64,000 nucleotides of DNA, taken from contig NZ_FXYF01000001.1 of the NCBI RefSeq assembly GCF_900184945.1, positions 186,001-250,000 on the forward strand, read 5' to 3'. The notes beneath the pieces are model-generated. The model was given only the letters and a program-made list of their open reading frames with translations, did not search any database and was not told where the DNA came from. Numbering within the stretch: position 1 is the stretch's first letter; the number at the start of each line of letters is the position of its first letter. The DNA comes from Antarctobacter aquimaris. Lineage in GTDB: Bacteria > Pseudomonadota > Alphaproteobacteria > Rhodobacterales > Rhodobacteraceae. Position numbers and translations under genes: made by a program. Below are positions 43,993-53,378 of the stretch, in pieces.

Positions 43993-44493
43993 ATGTGGGT
44001 GTTTCTTGCCTTTCTGGCGGTTCCCTTGATCGAGATCGCCCTGTTCATCCAGGTTGGCGGCCTGATCGGCCTGTGGCCGACACTGGGCGTGGTGGTCCTG
44101 ACGGCCGTGATCGGCACCTGGCTGGTGCGCACACAGGGCCGGCTGGCCATGGAAAACCTGCGGCGCAGCTTTTCCGCGCTGAACGATCCCAGCGAACCCC
44201 TGGCGCATGGTGCGATGATCCTTGTCGCCGGGGTGCTGCTGCTGACACCGGGGTTTTTCACCGATGGGGTGGGCTTTGCGCTGCTGGCGCCGCCGGTGCG
44301 GTCGGCGGTATTTCACTGGGTGCGCAAGCGGATCAAGGTCGCCCGGTTCGAGATGGGACCGACCCCGAACCAGCCGTTTTCGCGTGATCCGCGCCCGACG
44401 GACGGCCCGGGCGATGTGATCGAGGGTGAATTCAACGAGATTCCCCAGGGCAAGGCGCCCAATCACCCCGGCTCGGGGTGGACGAGGCATTGA
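43993..44493 (+). CDS. fxsA: FxsA family membrane protein
   Basis: Cytoplasmic membrane protein named for suppressing F-exclusion of phage T7 in E. coli; its normal role is unclear. The product has 166 residues with spans at about 2-22 (FLAFLAVPLIEIALFIQVGG), 25-45 and 70-95. FxsA motifs include RTQGRLAMENLRRSF and ILVAGVLLLTPGFFTDGVGFALL. I chose ATG 43993 because GGAGGTG lies seven bases upstream; the ATG five codons earlier would place that consensus site inside the gene. Confidence 0.88.
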   Translation: MWVFLAFLAVPLIEIALFIQVGGLIGLWPTLGVVVLTAVIGTWLVRTQGRLAMENLRRSFSALNDPSEPLAHGAMILVAGVLLLTPGFFTDGVGFALLAPPVRSAVFHWVRKRIKVARFEMGPTPNQPFSRDPRPTDGPGDVIEGEFNEIPQGKAPNHPGSGWTRH

Positions 44494-44549
44494 GCGCACG
44501 CTCTGGCGCTGGTATGCCTCCGGCGGAGATTTAATCGGGAGACCATTCC

Positions 44550-45044
44550 ATGGCAGAGAACAACGGCGCAGGGCAAGCTCCCCAGCCGCCCAAGATGAGC
44601 ATTCTGGCCCAGTTCGTCCGCGACCTTTCCTTCGAGAACATCCTGTCTCAGAAGGGCGTCAGCGGCGAGGTCCAGCCGGACGTGCAGGTCCAGGTGAACC
44701 TGGACGCCAAGAAGCGTTCGGCCGAGAACCAGTACGAAGTGGTGCTGAAGCTGAAGATCGAGTCCAAGGCCAAGGGATCGGGCGATGTGCTGTTCCTGAT
44801 GGAGCTGGACTATGCCGGTGTGTTCACGATCGAGAACGTGCCCGAGGACCAGCTGCATCCCTTCCTGCTGATCGAATGCCCGCGCATGCTGTTCCCCTTC
44901 GTGCGCCGCATCGTGTCGGATGTGTCGCGCGACGGTGGCTTCCCGCCGCTTAACCTGGAAACCATCGACTTCCTGGCACTGTACCGCAACGAGATCGCGC
45001 GCCGTCAGGCCGCGCAGCAGGCCGCCCCGACGCAGGTGTCCTGA
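44550..45044 (+). CDS. secB: Protein-export chaperone SecB
   Basis: Cytosolic homotetrameric chaperone that keeps preproteins unfolded and delivers them to SecA. The 164-residue protein contains ILAQFVRDLSFENILSQKGV, VQVQVNLDAKKRSAENQYEVVLKLKIE, CPRMLFPFVRRIVSDVSRDGGFPPLNLETIDFLALY, all diagnostic. GGGAGA precedes ATG 44550. It follows fxsA by 56 bp and converges on dnaQ with 10 bp between stops. Confidence 0.97.
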   Translation: MAENNGAGQAPQPPKMSILAQFVRDLSFENILSQKGVSGEVQPDVQVQVNLDAKKRSAENQYEVVLKLKIESKAKGSGDVLFLMELDYAGVFTIENVPEDQLHPFLLIECPRMLFPFVRRIVSDVSRDGGFPPLNLETIDFLALYRNEIARRQAAQQAAPTQVS

Positions 45045-45054
45045 GCCGGTCGTT

Positions 45055-45786
45055 TCAGGGCTTGATCCAGAGGGCTTCGGCCCCGAGTTTCTCGACAAAG
45101 GCGGCGTGAGCCGCCTTTTCCTTTTCGCTCAGCCGGGATGGCAAGGGCGCCGGGCGCGGCCGTGGGCGCCACTCCGGATCTACGCTGGCTTGTCCCCCGG
45201 TGGTCGACGCCGTGCTGGTCAGGCCGAAATCGGGCTGTTTGCCGCCGATCAGTTCCAGATAGACTTCGGCCAGGATCTCGGAGTCGAGCAGCGCGCCGTG
45301 CAGCGTGCGGCTGGTATTGTCGATCGAAAAGCGCCGGCAGAGCGCGTCCAGCGAGGCGGGTGAGCCGGGATACTTGCGCCGGGCGATGTCCAGCGTGTCG
45401 ATGGCACTCTTGGCGGCCAGTGGCGGGCGGCCGCACCAGCGCAGTTCGGCGTTCAGGAACTTCATGTCAAAGGCGGCGTTGTGGATCACCAGTTTCGCGT
45501 CCCCGATGAAGGCGCGGAAATCGTCCACGACCTTGGCGAAGACGGGCTTGTCCCGCAGGGTGACCTCGCCCTCCTTGGCCGGGCGCGGCGGGGTCAGAAG
45601 ATCGGGGCCAATGCCATGCACACCAAAGGCATCATCCGGCATGTCGCGTTCCGGGTTGATGTACTGGTGGTAGTGCCGGCCGGTCGGCACGTGGTTGAAC
45701 AGCTCGACCGCGCCAATCTCGACGATACGGTCGCCGCTTTCGGGGTCAAAGCCGGTGGTTTCGGTGTCGAGGACGATTTCACGCAT
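45055..45786 (-). CDS. dnaQ: DNA polymerase III epsilon subunit (3'-5' proofreading exonuclease)
   Basis: DEDDh exonuclease that proofreads replication. The 243-residue protein shows Exo I (VLDTETTGFDPESGDRIVEIGAVEL, about 4-28), Exo II (LVIHNAAFDMKFLN, about 97-110) and Exo III with the catalytic His (RTLHGALLDSEILAEVYLEL, about 158-177). The C-terminal tail (about 190-243), charged and poorly conserved, would bind the alpha subunit. It overlaps coaE by 8 bp. Confidence 0.96.
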   Translation of the reverse strand: MREIVLDTETTGFDPESGDRIVEIGAVELFNHVPTGRHYHQYINPERDMPDDAFGVHGIGPDLLTPPRPAKEGEVTLRDKPVFAKVVDDFRAFIGDAKLVIHNAAFDMKFLNAELRWCGRPPLAAKSAIDTLDIARRKYPGSPASLDALCRRFSIDNTSRTLHGALLDSEILAEVYLELIGGKQPDFGLTSTASTTGGQASVDPEWRPRPRPAPLPSRLSEKEKAAHAAFVEKLGAEALWIKP

Positions 45787-46372
45787 GTTTCAGCCTCTGT
45801 TCGATGGCTTTCAGCACATCCTGCACCTGCGCGCGGGCATGCTCAAGGGTGTCGGTCTCGATGACCCAGGTCGCGCGGGCGCATTTCTCTTCGTTCGGCA
45901 TCTGCCGGGCAAGGATCCGGTCGAGATCCCCGCCGCTCATGGTGCCCCGTGACAGGACCCGCGCGCGTTGCGTTTCACGTGAAGCCGAAACACAGGCGGT
46001 GGCGTCCATCGTCGCGTCCGCGCCGGTCTCGAACAGCAGCGGGATATCGAACACGCCGATGGCATTGGGGTGGGCGGCGATGAAATCGGCACGATCCTGG
46101 GAAACCAGCGGGTGCACGATGGATTCGATCCGGGCCAGCGCGGCGGGATCGCGGGCGATGATGTCGCGCAAGGCGCTGCGCGAGACTGCGCCGTCTTCGA
46201 TCGCCGCCGGAAATGCAGCGGCAAGGGGTACCACGGCGGCACCCCCGCGGGCGTAGAGCCGGTGCACCGCCGCATCGGCATCCCAGACGGCGCATCCCGC
46301 GTCCGCGAACATCTGTGCCGTGGTCGACTTGCCCATGCCGATGGAGCCGGTCAGGCCCAGCCTGAACCTCAT
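45779..46372 (-). CDS. coaE: Dephospho-CoA kinase
   Basis: Last enzyme of CoA synthesis (dephospho-CoA + ATP). From ATG 46372, in a 4-bp ATGA overlap with aroE, the product has 197 residues, the usual length. P-loop GLTGSIGMGKS (about 6-16), then MFADAGCAVWDADAAVHRLY and the LID-type region SRETQRARVLSRG. The frame extends far upstream inside aroE but that part is not used. A degenerate parS-like sequence lies within its coding region. Confidence 0.95.
   Translation of the reverse strand: MRFRLGLTGSIGMGKSTTAQMFADAGCAVWDADAAVHRLYARGGAAVVPLAAAFPAAIEDGAVSRSALRDIIARDPAALARIESIVHPLVSQDRADFIAAHPNAIGVFDIPLLFETGADATMDATACVSASRETQRARVLSRGTMSGGDLDRILARQMPNEEKCARATWVIETDTLEHARAQVQDVLKAIEQRLKHA
45971..45986. 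other. Degenerate parS-like site inside coaE
   Basis: CGTTTCACGTGAAGCC matches the 16-bp palindrome TGTTTCACGTGAAACA at 13 of 16 positions, including the central 12-bp GTTTCACGTGAA. It lies on the opposite side of the proposed origin from the two perfect sites. Binding by ParB is uncertain. Confidence 0.4.
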
Positions 46373-47202
46373 CCCAGGACGGCCTGCCGGGTCGCTTCGT
46401 CGACCTCGGGGCGGCGACCGAACCAGCGTTCGAACCCGGGAACCGCCTGGTGCAGCAACATGCCCAAACCGTCGACCACCTGGCAGCCCGCCGCGCGTGC
46501 CTCGTGCAGCAGGCGGGTTTCCAGCGGGGCATAGACCAGATCGGTGACCAGCATCCCGGGCGCCAGCGCATCGAGCGGCACGCGCAAGGGTGGTTTGCCG
46601 GTCATGCCCAGCGAGGTGGTGTTCACAACCGTGGCGCACCCTTCGATGATATTGCCGGCCTGCACCCAGTCGTAGACCTGCACCCTGTTGCCGAAATCGG
46701 CGCGCAGTTTATCGGCGCGCAGACGGGTCCGATTGGTGATGCGAATCTCGGGCACGCCGACATCAAGAAGCGAGGCCAACACGGCCCGCGCCGCGCCCCC
46801 TGCCCCGAACACCGTTGCCGGCCCGGCGGCCGGGTTCCAGTCCGGCGCGGTGTGGCGCAGGTTTTCCATGAAGCCGAAACCGTCCGTATTGTCGGCGTGG
46901 ATGCGGCCGTCCTGTCGGAAAATCAACGTGTTGGCCGCACCGATCAGCGTCGCCCTGTCAGACACGAGGTCGGCGATCTGCATCACCGATTCCTTGTAGG
47001 GCACCGTCACGTTCAGCCCGACAAAACCCAGCTCCGGCAGCATCCGGATGGCGTCGGCCAGGCGGTCGGCCGGAATTTCCATCGGGATGTAGTGGCCGGG
47101 CAGGTCGTAGGTCTTCAGCCAATGGGCAAAAAGCCGCGGGGATCGGGAGTGCGCTATGGGCGACCCGATGACCGCTGCGAGGGGGATGCGCGCAAGGCTC
47201 AT
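46369..47202 (-). CDS. aroE: Shikimate dehydrogenase (NADP+)
   Basis: Reduces 3-dehydroshikimate to shikimate in aromatic amino acid synthesis. The 277-residue protein has the N-terminal substrate-binding [18 protein letters not shown] (about 12-29) and [10 protein letters not shown] with the catalytic lysine (about 63-72). NADP-binding motif [11 protein letters not shown] is near 130-140, and the C-terminal segment has [25 protein letters not shown]. It is coupled by 4-bp overlaps to maf upstream and coaE downstream. Confidence 0.96.
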   Translation of the reverse strand: MSLARIPLAAVIGSPIAHSRSPRLFAHWLKTYDLPGHYIPMEIPADRLADAIRMLPELGFVGLNVTVPYKESVMQIADLVSDRATLIGAANTLIFRQDGRIHADNTDGFGFMENLRHTAPDWNPAAGPATVFGAGGAARAVLASLLDVGVPEIRITNRTRLRADKLRADFGNRVQVYDWVQAGNIIEGCATVVNTTSLGMTGKPPLRVPLDALAPGMLVTDLVYAPLETRLLHEARAAGCQVVDGLGMLLHQAVPGFERWFGRRPEVDEATRQAVLG

Positions 47203-47798
47203 GCGGGGATGGTTCCTCTGATCGAGAGATAGGTCAACAGTTCCAGCAAGGGCAGGCCCAGAATGGTGAAATGGCTGCCTTCGACACGCGCAAACAGGCG
47301 CACGCCTTCGGATTCCAGCTTGTAGCCGCCGACCGACGTGGCGACATCGGGCCAGTTCCGGTCAAGGTAGCTGTCGAGGTAACTGTCCGAGAACTCGCGC
47401 ATGGTCAGGCGCGCGGTGCCGACGTGGCGCCACGCCGGTTCGGCGCTTTCATAAAGAACGGCGGCGGACAGCAAGCGGTGGGTCTTGCCGCGCAGGCGGC
47501 GCAGGTGCTCTGCGGCCTCGTCGCGGCTTTGCGGCTTGGAAAGCAGGTCGCCATCCAGGTCCAGCACCTGGTCACAGCCCAGCACCCGGGCGGAGGGATG
47601 GCGAAGCGCAAGCTTGCGCGCCTTGGCCTCGGCCAGCGCGTCGGCGATGTCGCGCGGGCTGGCCCCTTCGGCCAGGAGCGCGGCCTTGAGACCGTCTTCG
47701 TCCACGCGTGGCGATTCGGTCTCGATGACGAGACCGGCGGCGCGGAGCATTTCGGCGCGGGTATTCGAGCTGGAGGCGAGAAGTATGTCAGCGGCCAT
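47199..47798 (-). CDS. maf: Maf-family nucleotide pyrophosphatase
   Basis: Hydrolyses non-canonical or excess nucleoside triphosphates, linked to septum control in Bacillus. From ATG 47798 the product has 199 residues: [20 protein letters not shown] near the start, [11 protein letters not shown] with the catalytic aspartate (about 73-83), [11 protein letters not shown] and [31 protein letters not shown]. In-frame ATGs lie upstream (e.g. before [13 protein letters not shown]); none has a good ribosome-binding site, so the exact start is uncertain. It is the first gene leftward from the proposed origin. Confidence 0.92.
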   Translation of the reverse strand: MAADILLASSSNTRAEMLRAAGLVIETESPRVDEDGLKAALLAEGASPRDIADALAEAKARKLALRHPSARVLGCDQVLDLDGDLLSKPQSRDEAAEHLRRLRGKTHRLLSAAVLYESAEPAWRHVGTARLTMREFSDSYLDSYLDRNWPDVATSVGGYKLESEGVRLFARVEGSHFTILGLPLLELLTYLSIRGTIPA

Positions 47799-48128
47799 GG
47801 GGATGAATGTGAGGAAAGGTCTGTGCGCAGGCTTGGGCATGTTTCTGCGGAAAAAGCCCGGCGGTTGCAAGCTTGGGGGTGAAAGCCTTACCTGTCCTGC
47901 GGGTCAGGGCTTTCGTCAACCTGTGGGGTGGAACAAGACCCCGGCCGGGACAGACAACGCGATCCAAGGATTGTCGTCAGAGTTGTTCCACGGCGGTCGA
48001 CCGGCGGAACCATGGTTCAACTCATGGAAAAAATTGAGGAGTTTTTTACTTGTCCGGTTTCACCCAGTATCTGTCCCCGAAGATATCCCGAGACCTGGGG
48101 CATGTTGGGAAGCTTGTGGGCGGATCGT

Positions 48129-48137
48129 TAATCCACA
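48129..48137 (+). promoter_or_regulatory. DnaA-box-like sequence
   Basis: TAATCCACA differs from the consensus TTATCCACA at one position and from the Caulobacter G-box TGATCCACA at one position. It directly precedes the T/C-rich tract. It is the only 8-of-9 match I found in this interval. Confidence 0.5.
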
Positions 48138-48154
48138 AGAAGGGGCGTCCCAAC

Positions 48155-48201
48155 CCTCTTCATCATCCTTCTTTATCTTTCTTTCTTTTAAGAAAAGAGA
48201 G
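48155..48201. other. AT-rich pyrimidine tract, candidate DNA unwinding element
   Basis: A run dominated by T and C with CTTT repeats (CTTTATCTTTCTTTCTTTT, 48171-48189) followed by AAGAAAAGAGAG. Such a low-GC stretch is exceptional in this GC-rich window and sits 18 bp beyond the DnaA-box-like sequence. Confidence 0.5.
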
Positions 48202-48323
48202 CCCGACGGAACCGCGTTGACTCGACAGCCGGCTTTGCGTTAGGCGGTGCACACCCTCCGTCCGGAGGGAGACCTCCCGTGAGACAAAGGACAAGTGGGC
48301 CCGACGGGTCTACGGTGCATGCC

Positions 48324-49595
48324 ATGAGTGAAGAAAAGCTTAATCTCGCCGATCTGAAAGCCAAAAGCCCGAAGGACCTTCTGGCCATGGCGGAGGAGCT
48401 TGAGATCGAGAACGCCTCGACCATGCGCAAGGGCGAGATGATGTTCCAGATCCTGCGCGAGCGCGCGGACGAAGGCTGGGAGATCTATGGCGACGGTGTG
48501 CTGGAAGTGCTGCAGGACGGCTTTGGCTTTCTGCGCTCTCCGGAAGCGAACTACCTGCCGGGTCCGGACGATATCTATGTCTCACCCGAGATGATCCGGA
48601 AATACTCGCTGCGCACCGGAGATTCCGTCGATGGAGAAATCCGGGCGCCGGACGGCGAAGAGCGGTATTTCGCGTTGGTGACGGTGTCCCTGATCAACTT
48701 CGAGGACCCCGAGAAGGCGCGGCACAAGATCGCCTTTGACAACCTGACGCCGCTCTATCCGGACCAGCGACTGAAGATGGAGATCGAGGACCCGACGATC
48801 AAGGATCGCTCGGCGCGGATCATCGACCTGGTGGCGCCGATCGGCAAGGGACAGCGTGCCCTGATCGTTGCGCCGCCTCGGACAGGCAAGACCGTGCTGC
48901 TGCAGAACATCGCGAACTCCATCGAAACCAACCACCCGGAATGTTACCTGATCGTCCTGCTGATCGACGAGCGTCCCGAAGAGGTGACGGACATGCAGCG
49001 GTCGGTGAAGGGCGAGGTCGTGTCTTCGACTTTCGACGAACCGGCGACGCGGCACGTGGCGGTGTCCGAGATGGTCATCGAAAAGGCTAAGCGCCTGGTA
49101 GAGCATAAGCGAGATGTTGTTATCCTTCTCGACTCTATCACAAGACTTGGTAGAGCCTTCAACACCGTGGTGCCATCTTCGGGCAAGGTTCTGACCGGTG
49201 GCGTGGATGCGAACGCGCTGCAACGGCCGAAGCGGTTCTTTGGTGCCGCGCGGAACATCGAGGAAGGCGGATCGCTGACGATCATCGCCACGGCGCTGAT
49301 CGACACAGGGTCGCGCATGGACGAGGTGATCTTTGAAGAGTTCAAGGGCACCGGCAACTCCGAGATCGTGCTGGACCGCAAGGTGGCGGACAAGCGGGTC
49401 TTCCCGGCGATGGACATCCTGAAGTCCGGCACGCGGAAGGAAGAGCTTCTTGTTGAGAAAGGTGATCTGCAAAAGACCTTTGTGCTGCGGCGTATCCTGA
49501 ACCCCATGGGCACGACGGACGCGGTCGAGTTCCTGATCTCGAAGTTGAAACAGACGAAGTCCAACGCCGAGTTCTTTGACTCCATGAACAGCTGA
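48324..49595 (+). CDS. rho: Transcription termination factor Rho
   Basis: Hexameric RNA helicase that terminates transcription. From ATG 48324 it has 423 residues. N-terminal domain: [24 protein letters not shown]-binding cold-shock-like region: [35 protein letters not shown]; Walker A APPRTGKT (about 180-187), Walker [12 protein letters not shown]-loop and R-loop in the [32 protein letters not shown] segment. Upstream in-frame ATG at 48279 is not needed. Rho is autoregulated in many bacteria, and a hairpin lies in the leader. mnmE starts 7 bp after the stop. Confidence 0.97.
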   Translation: MSEEKLNLADLKAKSPKDLLAMAEELEIENASTMRKGEMMFQILRERADEGWEIYGDGVLEVLQDGFGFLRSPEANYLPGPDDIYVSPEMIRKYSLRTGDSVDGEIRAPDGEERYFALVTVSLINFEDPEKARHKIAFDNLTPLYPDQRLKMEIEDPTIKDRSARIIDLVAPIGKGQRALIVAPPRTGKTVLLQNIANSIETNHPECYLIVLLIDERPEEVTDMQRSVKGEVVSSTFDEPATRHVAVSEMVIEKAKRLVEHKRDVVILLDSITRLGRAFNTVVPSSGKVLTGGVDANALQRPKRFFGAARNIEEGGSLTIIATALIDTGSRMDEVIFEEFKGTGNSEIVLDRKVADKRVFPAMDILKSGTRKEELLVEKGDLQKTFVLRRILNPMGTTDAVEFLISKLKQTKSNAEFFDSMNS

Positions 49596-49602
49596 CCGGG
49601 AC

Positions 49603-50883
49603 ATGGACACGATCTTTGCCCTGGCGAGCGCCGCGGGGAAGGCTGGCGTGTCCGTGGTGCGGGTGTCCGGACCGGAGGCCTGGAGCGCTGTCGAGCGGCT
49701 GGCGGGGTCCCTGCCCCGTCCGCGCGTGGCGGCTGTCCGGCGGCTGGTGTCGGAAGACGGCGATCACCTGGATGAAGCGCTGGTGCTGGTGTTCGAGGCG
49801 GGCGCCAGCTTTACCGGCGAGAAAGTCGCCGAGTTCCAGGTTCATGGCAGTATCGCGGTGGTCCAGGTCTTGCTGCGCTCCCTGCACGCCATGCCCGGTC
49901 TGCGTCCTGCCGAGGCGGGGGAGTTCACTCGCCGGGCGATGAACAACGGGCGACTGGACCTGACGCAGGTCGAAGCCCTTGCAGATCTGATCGAAGCGGA
50001 GACGGAACAGCAACGTCGCCAAGCCTTGAAACTGTTGTCGGGGGCGCTTGGGCAACGCGTGCTGTCCTGGCGAAAGGATATCGTCCGCGCTGTGTCGTTG
50101 CTGGAGGCGACCATCGATTTTGTCGATGAAGAGGTGCCTGTCGATGTGTCGGACGAGGTGGATGGCTTGCTGGACCGGGTGGCGCGGGCCTTGGAGCAGG
50201 AGTTGCGCGGCTTGGCTTCGGCCGAACGCGTGCGACTGGGGTTCGAAGTGGCGATCGTCGGGCCGCCGAATGCAGGCAAGTCCACGCTTCTGAACTACCT
50301 TGCGGGTCGGGACGCGGCGATTACTTCGGAAATCGCGGGTACGACGCGGGATATCATCGAAGTCCGGATGGAGATCGGCGGCTTGGCCGTCACCTTGCTG
50401 GACACAGCCGGGTTGCGGGAGTCCGAGGACAGCATCGAGCGGATCGGCGTCGCCCGGGCGCGCGAACGGGCCGAGGCGGCTGACCTCCGGGTGCATCTTG
50501 TGCCTGAGGGAGAAGGTCCGCTTTTGGCCGTCCAGCAAGGGGATATCGTCGTGGGTGCCAAGGCGGATGTTTGCGGGTCCTCCGGGGTATCCGGTCTGAC
50601 CGGGTCAGGTGTGCCAGAGTTGCTGCGGCAGATCGAGGTCACGCTGTCGTCCAGGGTGCAAGGCGCCGGCCTGGCCAGTCGCGAGCGGCACAGGCTTGCC
50701 TTGCGTGACGGGTTGACCCATTTGCAGGAGGCGCGTGTCCTGTTGCAGAGTGGTCCTGACCTTTACGATGTGACGAGTGAAGAAATCAGGATCGCCGCGC
50801 GGAGACTGGAACAGCTGGTGGGACATGTTGATGTGGAGCATGTTCTGGATGAGATCTTCGCCAGCTTTTGTGTCGGCAAGTAG
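49603..50883 (+). CDS. mnmE: tRNA uridine-5-carboxymethylaminomethyl modification GTPase MnmE
   Basis: Works with MnmG to modify the wobble uridine (U34) of certain tRNAs. The 426-residue protein starts [21 protein letters not shown]; its N-terminal formyl-THF-binding domain includes [26 protein letters not shown]. The G domain has Walker [10 protein letters not shown] (about 223-231), switch [12 protein letters not shown]. The NKxD-type motif is atypical here (GAKAD), somewhat short. The C-terminus ends FASFCVGK, the CIGK-type motif with its essential cysteine. It is followed by mnmG after 3 bp. Confidence 0.95.
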   Translation: MDTIFALASAAGKAGVSVVRVSGPEAWSAVERLAGSLPRPRVAAVRRLVSEDGDHLDEALVLVFEAGASFTGEKVAEFQVHGSIAVVQVLLRSLHAMPGLRPAEAGEFTRRAMNNGRLDLTQVEALADLIEAETEQQRRQALKLLSGALGQRVLSWRKDIVRAVSLLEATIDFVDEEVPVDVSDEVDGLLDRVARALEQELRGLASAERVRLGFEVAIVGPPNAGKSTLLNYLAGRDAAITSEIAGTTRDIIEVRMEIGGLAVTLLDTAGLRESEDSIERIGVARARERAEAADLRVHLVPEGEGPLLAVQQGDIVVGAKADVCGSSGVSGLTGSGVPELLRQIEVTLSSRVQGAGLASRERHRLALRDGLTHLQEARVLLQSGPDLYDVTSEEIRIAARRLEQLVGHVDVEHVLDEIFASFCVGK

Positions 50884-50886
50884 GGA

Positions 50887-52764
50887 GTGTTTCACGTGAA
50901 ACATGACGGGTTCGATGTCATCGTGGTGGGTGGCGGTCATGCCGGTGCCGAGGCAGCGGCCGCCGCTGCCAGAATGGGCGCGCAGACTGCCCTGGTGACC
51001 CTGCGGCGACAGGATCTTGGCGTCATGTCCTGCAATCCGGCCATCGGTGGCCTGGGCAAGGGGCATCTGGTACGTGAGATTGATGCCATGGACGGCATCA
51101 TGGGGCGCATTGCCGATGCCGCCGGAATCCAGTTTCGCCTTCTGAATCGACGCAAGGGCCCGGCCGTGCAGGGGCCGCGGGCGCAAGCGGACCGCAAGCT
51201 CTATGCCGAGGCCATGCAATCCGAAGTTGCCGGAACCGCAGGACTGACGCTGATCGAAGGCGAAGTCGTCGATTTCCTGCTGAGAGACGGGTCTGTTGGC
51301 GGCATCGTCCTTACCGATGGTTCCGAAGTCGCGGCGCGTGCGGTCGTTTTGACAAGCGGTACGTTCCTGCGGGGGGTGATCCACATTGGCGACGTGCGAC
51401 GACCGGGCGGCCGAATGGGGGATCGTCCCTCCGTGCGGCTGGCGGATCGGATCCAGGAGATGGCCTTGCCGCTTGGGCGGCTGAAAACCGGCACGCCTCC
51501 CCGTCTCGATGGCCGGACCATCAACTGGGAGGGGCTGGAACGGCAGCCGGGCGACGATGAGCCGGTGTTGTTTTCTTTCCTGTCCCGTGCGCCCAAGGCG
51601 CGGCAGATCGCCTGCGGCATCACCCATACAACCGAACGCACGCATGACATCATTCGCGAAAACCTGAGTCGCTCCGCCATGTATGGCGGTCATATCGAAG
51701 GCGTTGGCCCGCGCTACTGTCCCTCGATCGAGGACAAGGTGGTGCGCTTTGCCGACAAGACCTCGCACCAGATCTTTCTGGAGCCCGAAGGTCTCGACGT
51801 GCCAACCATCTATCCCAACGGGATTTCGACCTCGCTGCCCGAAGACGTGCAGGAGACCTACGTGCGCAGCATTCCCGGTCTCGAGTCTGTGGTAATTACG
51901 CAACCCGGATACGCCATCGAATATGACTACGTCGATCCGCGGGCGTTGACGGCGACCCTTTCGGTGCGCGACGTGCCGGGTCTCTACCTGGCAGGCCAGA
52001 TCAACGGCACCACGGGGTATGAGGAGGCAGCCGCCCAGGGGCTGGTTGCCGGTCTGAACGCGGCAGCGGCGGCGCAGGATCGTGAGCCCGTCAAGTTCTC
52101 ACGGACCGACAGCTATATCGGCGTGATGCTGGATGACCTGACGACGCGCGGTGTGACGGAGCCTTACAGGATGTTCACCAGCCGAGCGGAATTCCGTCTG
52201 TCCTTGCGGGCCGACAATGCTGACCAACGCCTGACGCCCAAGGCGTTGTCCCTGGGAACAGTCTCCGAAGGCCGCAAGGCGCAGTTTGACGCCAAGATGG
52301 AGGCGCTGGAACAGGGCCGTGCCCTGTTGACCGCATCCGAGCATAGTCCGACGTCCGTCCGTGCAATCGGGATCGAGGTCAACCAGGACGGCACGCGCCG
52401 TACAGCCTTTCAGCTTCTGTCCTTCAAGGACGTGACGGTGGACGCCCTTGTGCCTCTGGATCCCGCCCTTGCCTCCCTGTCACCAGAGATCGCCACACAG
52501 CTGGAGCGTGAGGCGTTGTACGCCAATTACATCGAACGTCAGGCGAGAGATGTCGAGATCCTGCGGAAGGACGAGTCCCTTGAAATACCAGGGGATTTCA
52601 GCTTTGACATCCTTCCCGGTCTTTCGAATGAGCTTAAGGGCAAGCTGGGGCGCGTGCGTCCTGAAACCATCGCCCAGGCCAGCAGGATTGACGGGATGAC
52701 GCCGGCCGCTCTGACGCTGATCCTTGCCAAACTGCGCCAGCAGATGCGCAAAGACGCGGTATGA
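50887..52764 (+). CDS. mnmG: tRNA uridine-5-carboxymethylaminomethyl modification enzyme MnmG (GidA)
   Basis: FAD-dependent partner of MnmE, 625 residues from GTG 50887. FAD-binding [22 protein letters not shown] (about 10-31), then [23 protein letters not shown] and [22 protein letters not shown]-terminal helical domain ends [16 protein letters not shown] second GTG at 50896 has the better-spaced ribosome-binding site (GGGAG, 8 bp), so translation may begin there with KHDGFDVI. A perfect parS palindrome spans these start codons. The stop overlaps rsmG (ATGA). Confidence 0.96.
   Translation: MFHVKHDGFDVIVVGGGHAGAEAAAAAARMGAQTALVTLRRQDLGVMSCNPAIGGLGKGHLVREIDAMDGIMGRIADAAGIQFRLLNRRKGPAVQGPRAQADRKLYAEAMQSEVAGTAGLTLIEGEVVDFLLRDGSVGGIVLTDGSEVAARAVVLTSGTFLRGVIHIGDVRRPGGRMGDRPSVRLADRIQEMALPLGRLKTGTPPRLDGRTINWEGLERQPGDDEPVLFSFLSRAPKARQIACGITHTTERTHDIIRENLSRSAMYGGHIEGVGPRYCPSIEDKVVRFADKTSHQIFLEPEGLDVPTIYPNGISTSLPEDVQETYVRSIPGLESVVITQPGYAIEYDYVDPRALTATLSVRDVPGLYLAGQINGTTGYEEAAAQGLVAGLNAAAAAQDREPVKFSRTDSYIGVMLDDLTTRGVTEPYRMFTSRAEFRLSLRADNADQRLTPKALSLGTVSEGRKAQFDAKMEALEQGRALLTASEHSPTSVRAIGIEVNQDGTRRTAFQLLSFKDVTVDALVPLDPALASLSPEIATQLEREALYANYIERQARDVEILRKDESLEIPGDFSFDILPGLSNELKGKLGRVRPETIAQASRIDGMTPAALTLILAKLRQQMRKDAV
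50888..50903. other. parS centromere site 1 (within mnmG start)
   Basis: TGTTTCACGTGAAACA, a perfect 16-bp palindrome and exact match to the conserved bacterial parS consensus. It overlaps the first codons of mnmG. ParB from the parA-parB pair 3 kb downstream is the expected ligand. Confidence 0.92.
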
Positions 52765-53378
52765 TTTCGCCGGAAACCCTGGGAATCGATGTTTCACGTG
52801 AAACATGTGCGCGGCTGGAGCAGCACCTTGCCCTGCTGCGCAAGTGGAACCCCAGGATCAACCTCGTCTCGCGGTCCACGCTGGAGGACGCATCGCTCCG
52901 GCACCTGCGCGACTCCGCCCAATTGGTGACCTTGGCCCCTGCCCCGCTCAAACACTGGGTGGACCTTGGCAGCGGTGGCGGATTTCCGGGGCTTGTCGTG
53001 GCCATCCTTTTGGCCGAACGAGACCCCGCCTGCCGGGTCACCATGATCGAATCGGACACCCGCAAGGCAACCTTTCTGCGCACTGTCCTACGCGAAACGG
53101 GTATCGCGGCCCAGGTGCTGGCGCAGCGCATCGAGGAGGCCGCGCCGCAGAACGCCGACGTGGTTTCCGCACGGGCGCTCGCCCCTCTGCCAAAGCTTCT
53201 GGCTTTCGCGCAGCGCCATTTACACCCAGACGGCACAGGACTGTTTCCCAAGGGTGAAAGTTGGGGAAAAGAGCTGGATGACGCGCGGATGGAATGGCAA
53301 TTCTCCTGCACGCCGCATACAAGTACGACAAACGCGACAGCCGTCGTTCTGGAAATCGGAGACCTCGCCCATGTCTGA
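52761..53378 (+). CDS. rsmG: 16S rRNA (guanine(527)-N7)-methyltransferase RsmG (GidB)
   Basis: SAM-dependent methyltransferase of 16S rRNA G527. The 205-residue protein has [40 protein letters not shown]-binding [22 protein letters not shown] (about 74-95), [13 protein letters not shown] and [14 protein letters not shown]. Its start overlaps the mnmG stop by 4 bp and its end overlaps parA by 8 bp. A second perfect parS site lies in codons 10-15. Confidence 0.95.
   Translation: MISPETLGIDVSRETCARLEQHLALLRKWNPRINLVSRSTLEDASLRHLRDSAQLVTLAPAPLKHWVDLGSGGGFPGLVVAILLAERDPACRVTMIESDTRKATFLRTVLRETGIAAQVLAQRIEEAAPQNADVVSARALAPLPKLLAFAQRHLHPDGTGLFPKGESWGKELDDARMEWQFSCTPHTSTTNATAVVLEIGDLAHV
52790..52805. 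other. parS centromere site 2 (within rsmG)
   Basis: A second exact copy of TGTTTCACGTGAAACA, 1902 bp from the first. It lies inside rsmG, encoding part of the DVSRETC segment. The two copies flank mnmG next to parA-parB. Confidence 0.92.

Larger units (their letters stand above)
47799..48323. other. Probable chromosomal replication origin (oriC) region
   Basis: A 525-bp interval without a gene between maf (leftward) and rho (rightward). In Caulobacter and many alphaproteobacteria the origin lies in the gap that separates the maf-aroE-coaE-dnaQ side from the hemE/rho-mnmE-mnmG side. The region contains a DnaA-box-like sequence at 48129-48137, a T/C-rich, low-GC tract at about 48155-48201 that could be the unwinding element, several weaker 6-of-9 box matches (47984-47992, 48023-48031), one GANTC at 48219-48223, and a CCCTCC/GGAGGG hairpin at 48254-48269 in the probable rho leader. 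parS sites lie 2.6 and 4.5 kb to the right. The position is strong evidence; the box content alone is modest. Confidence 0.65.
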
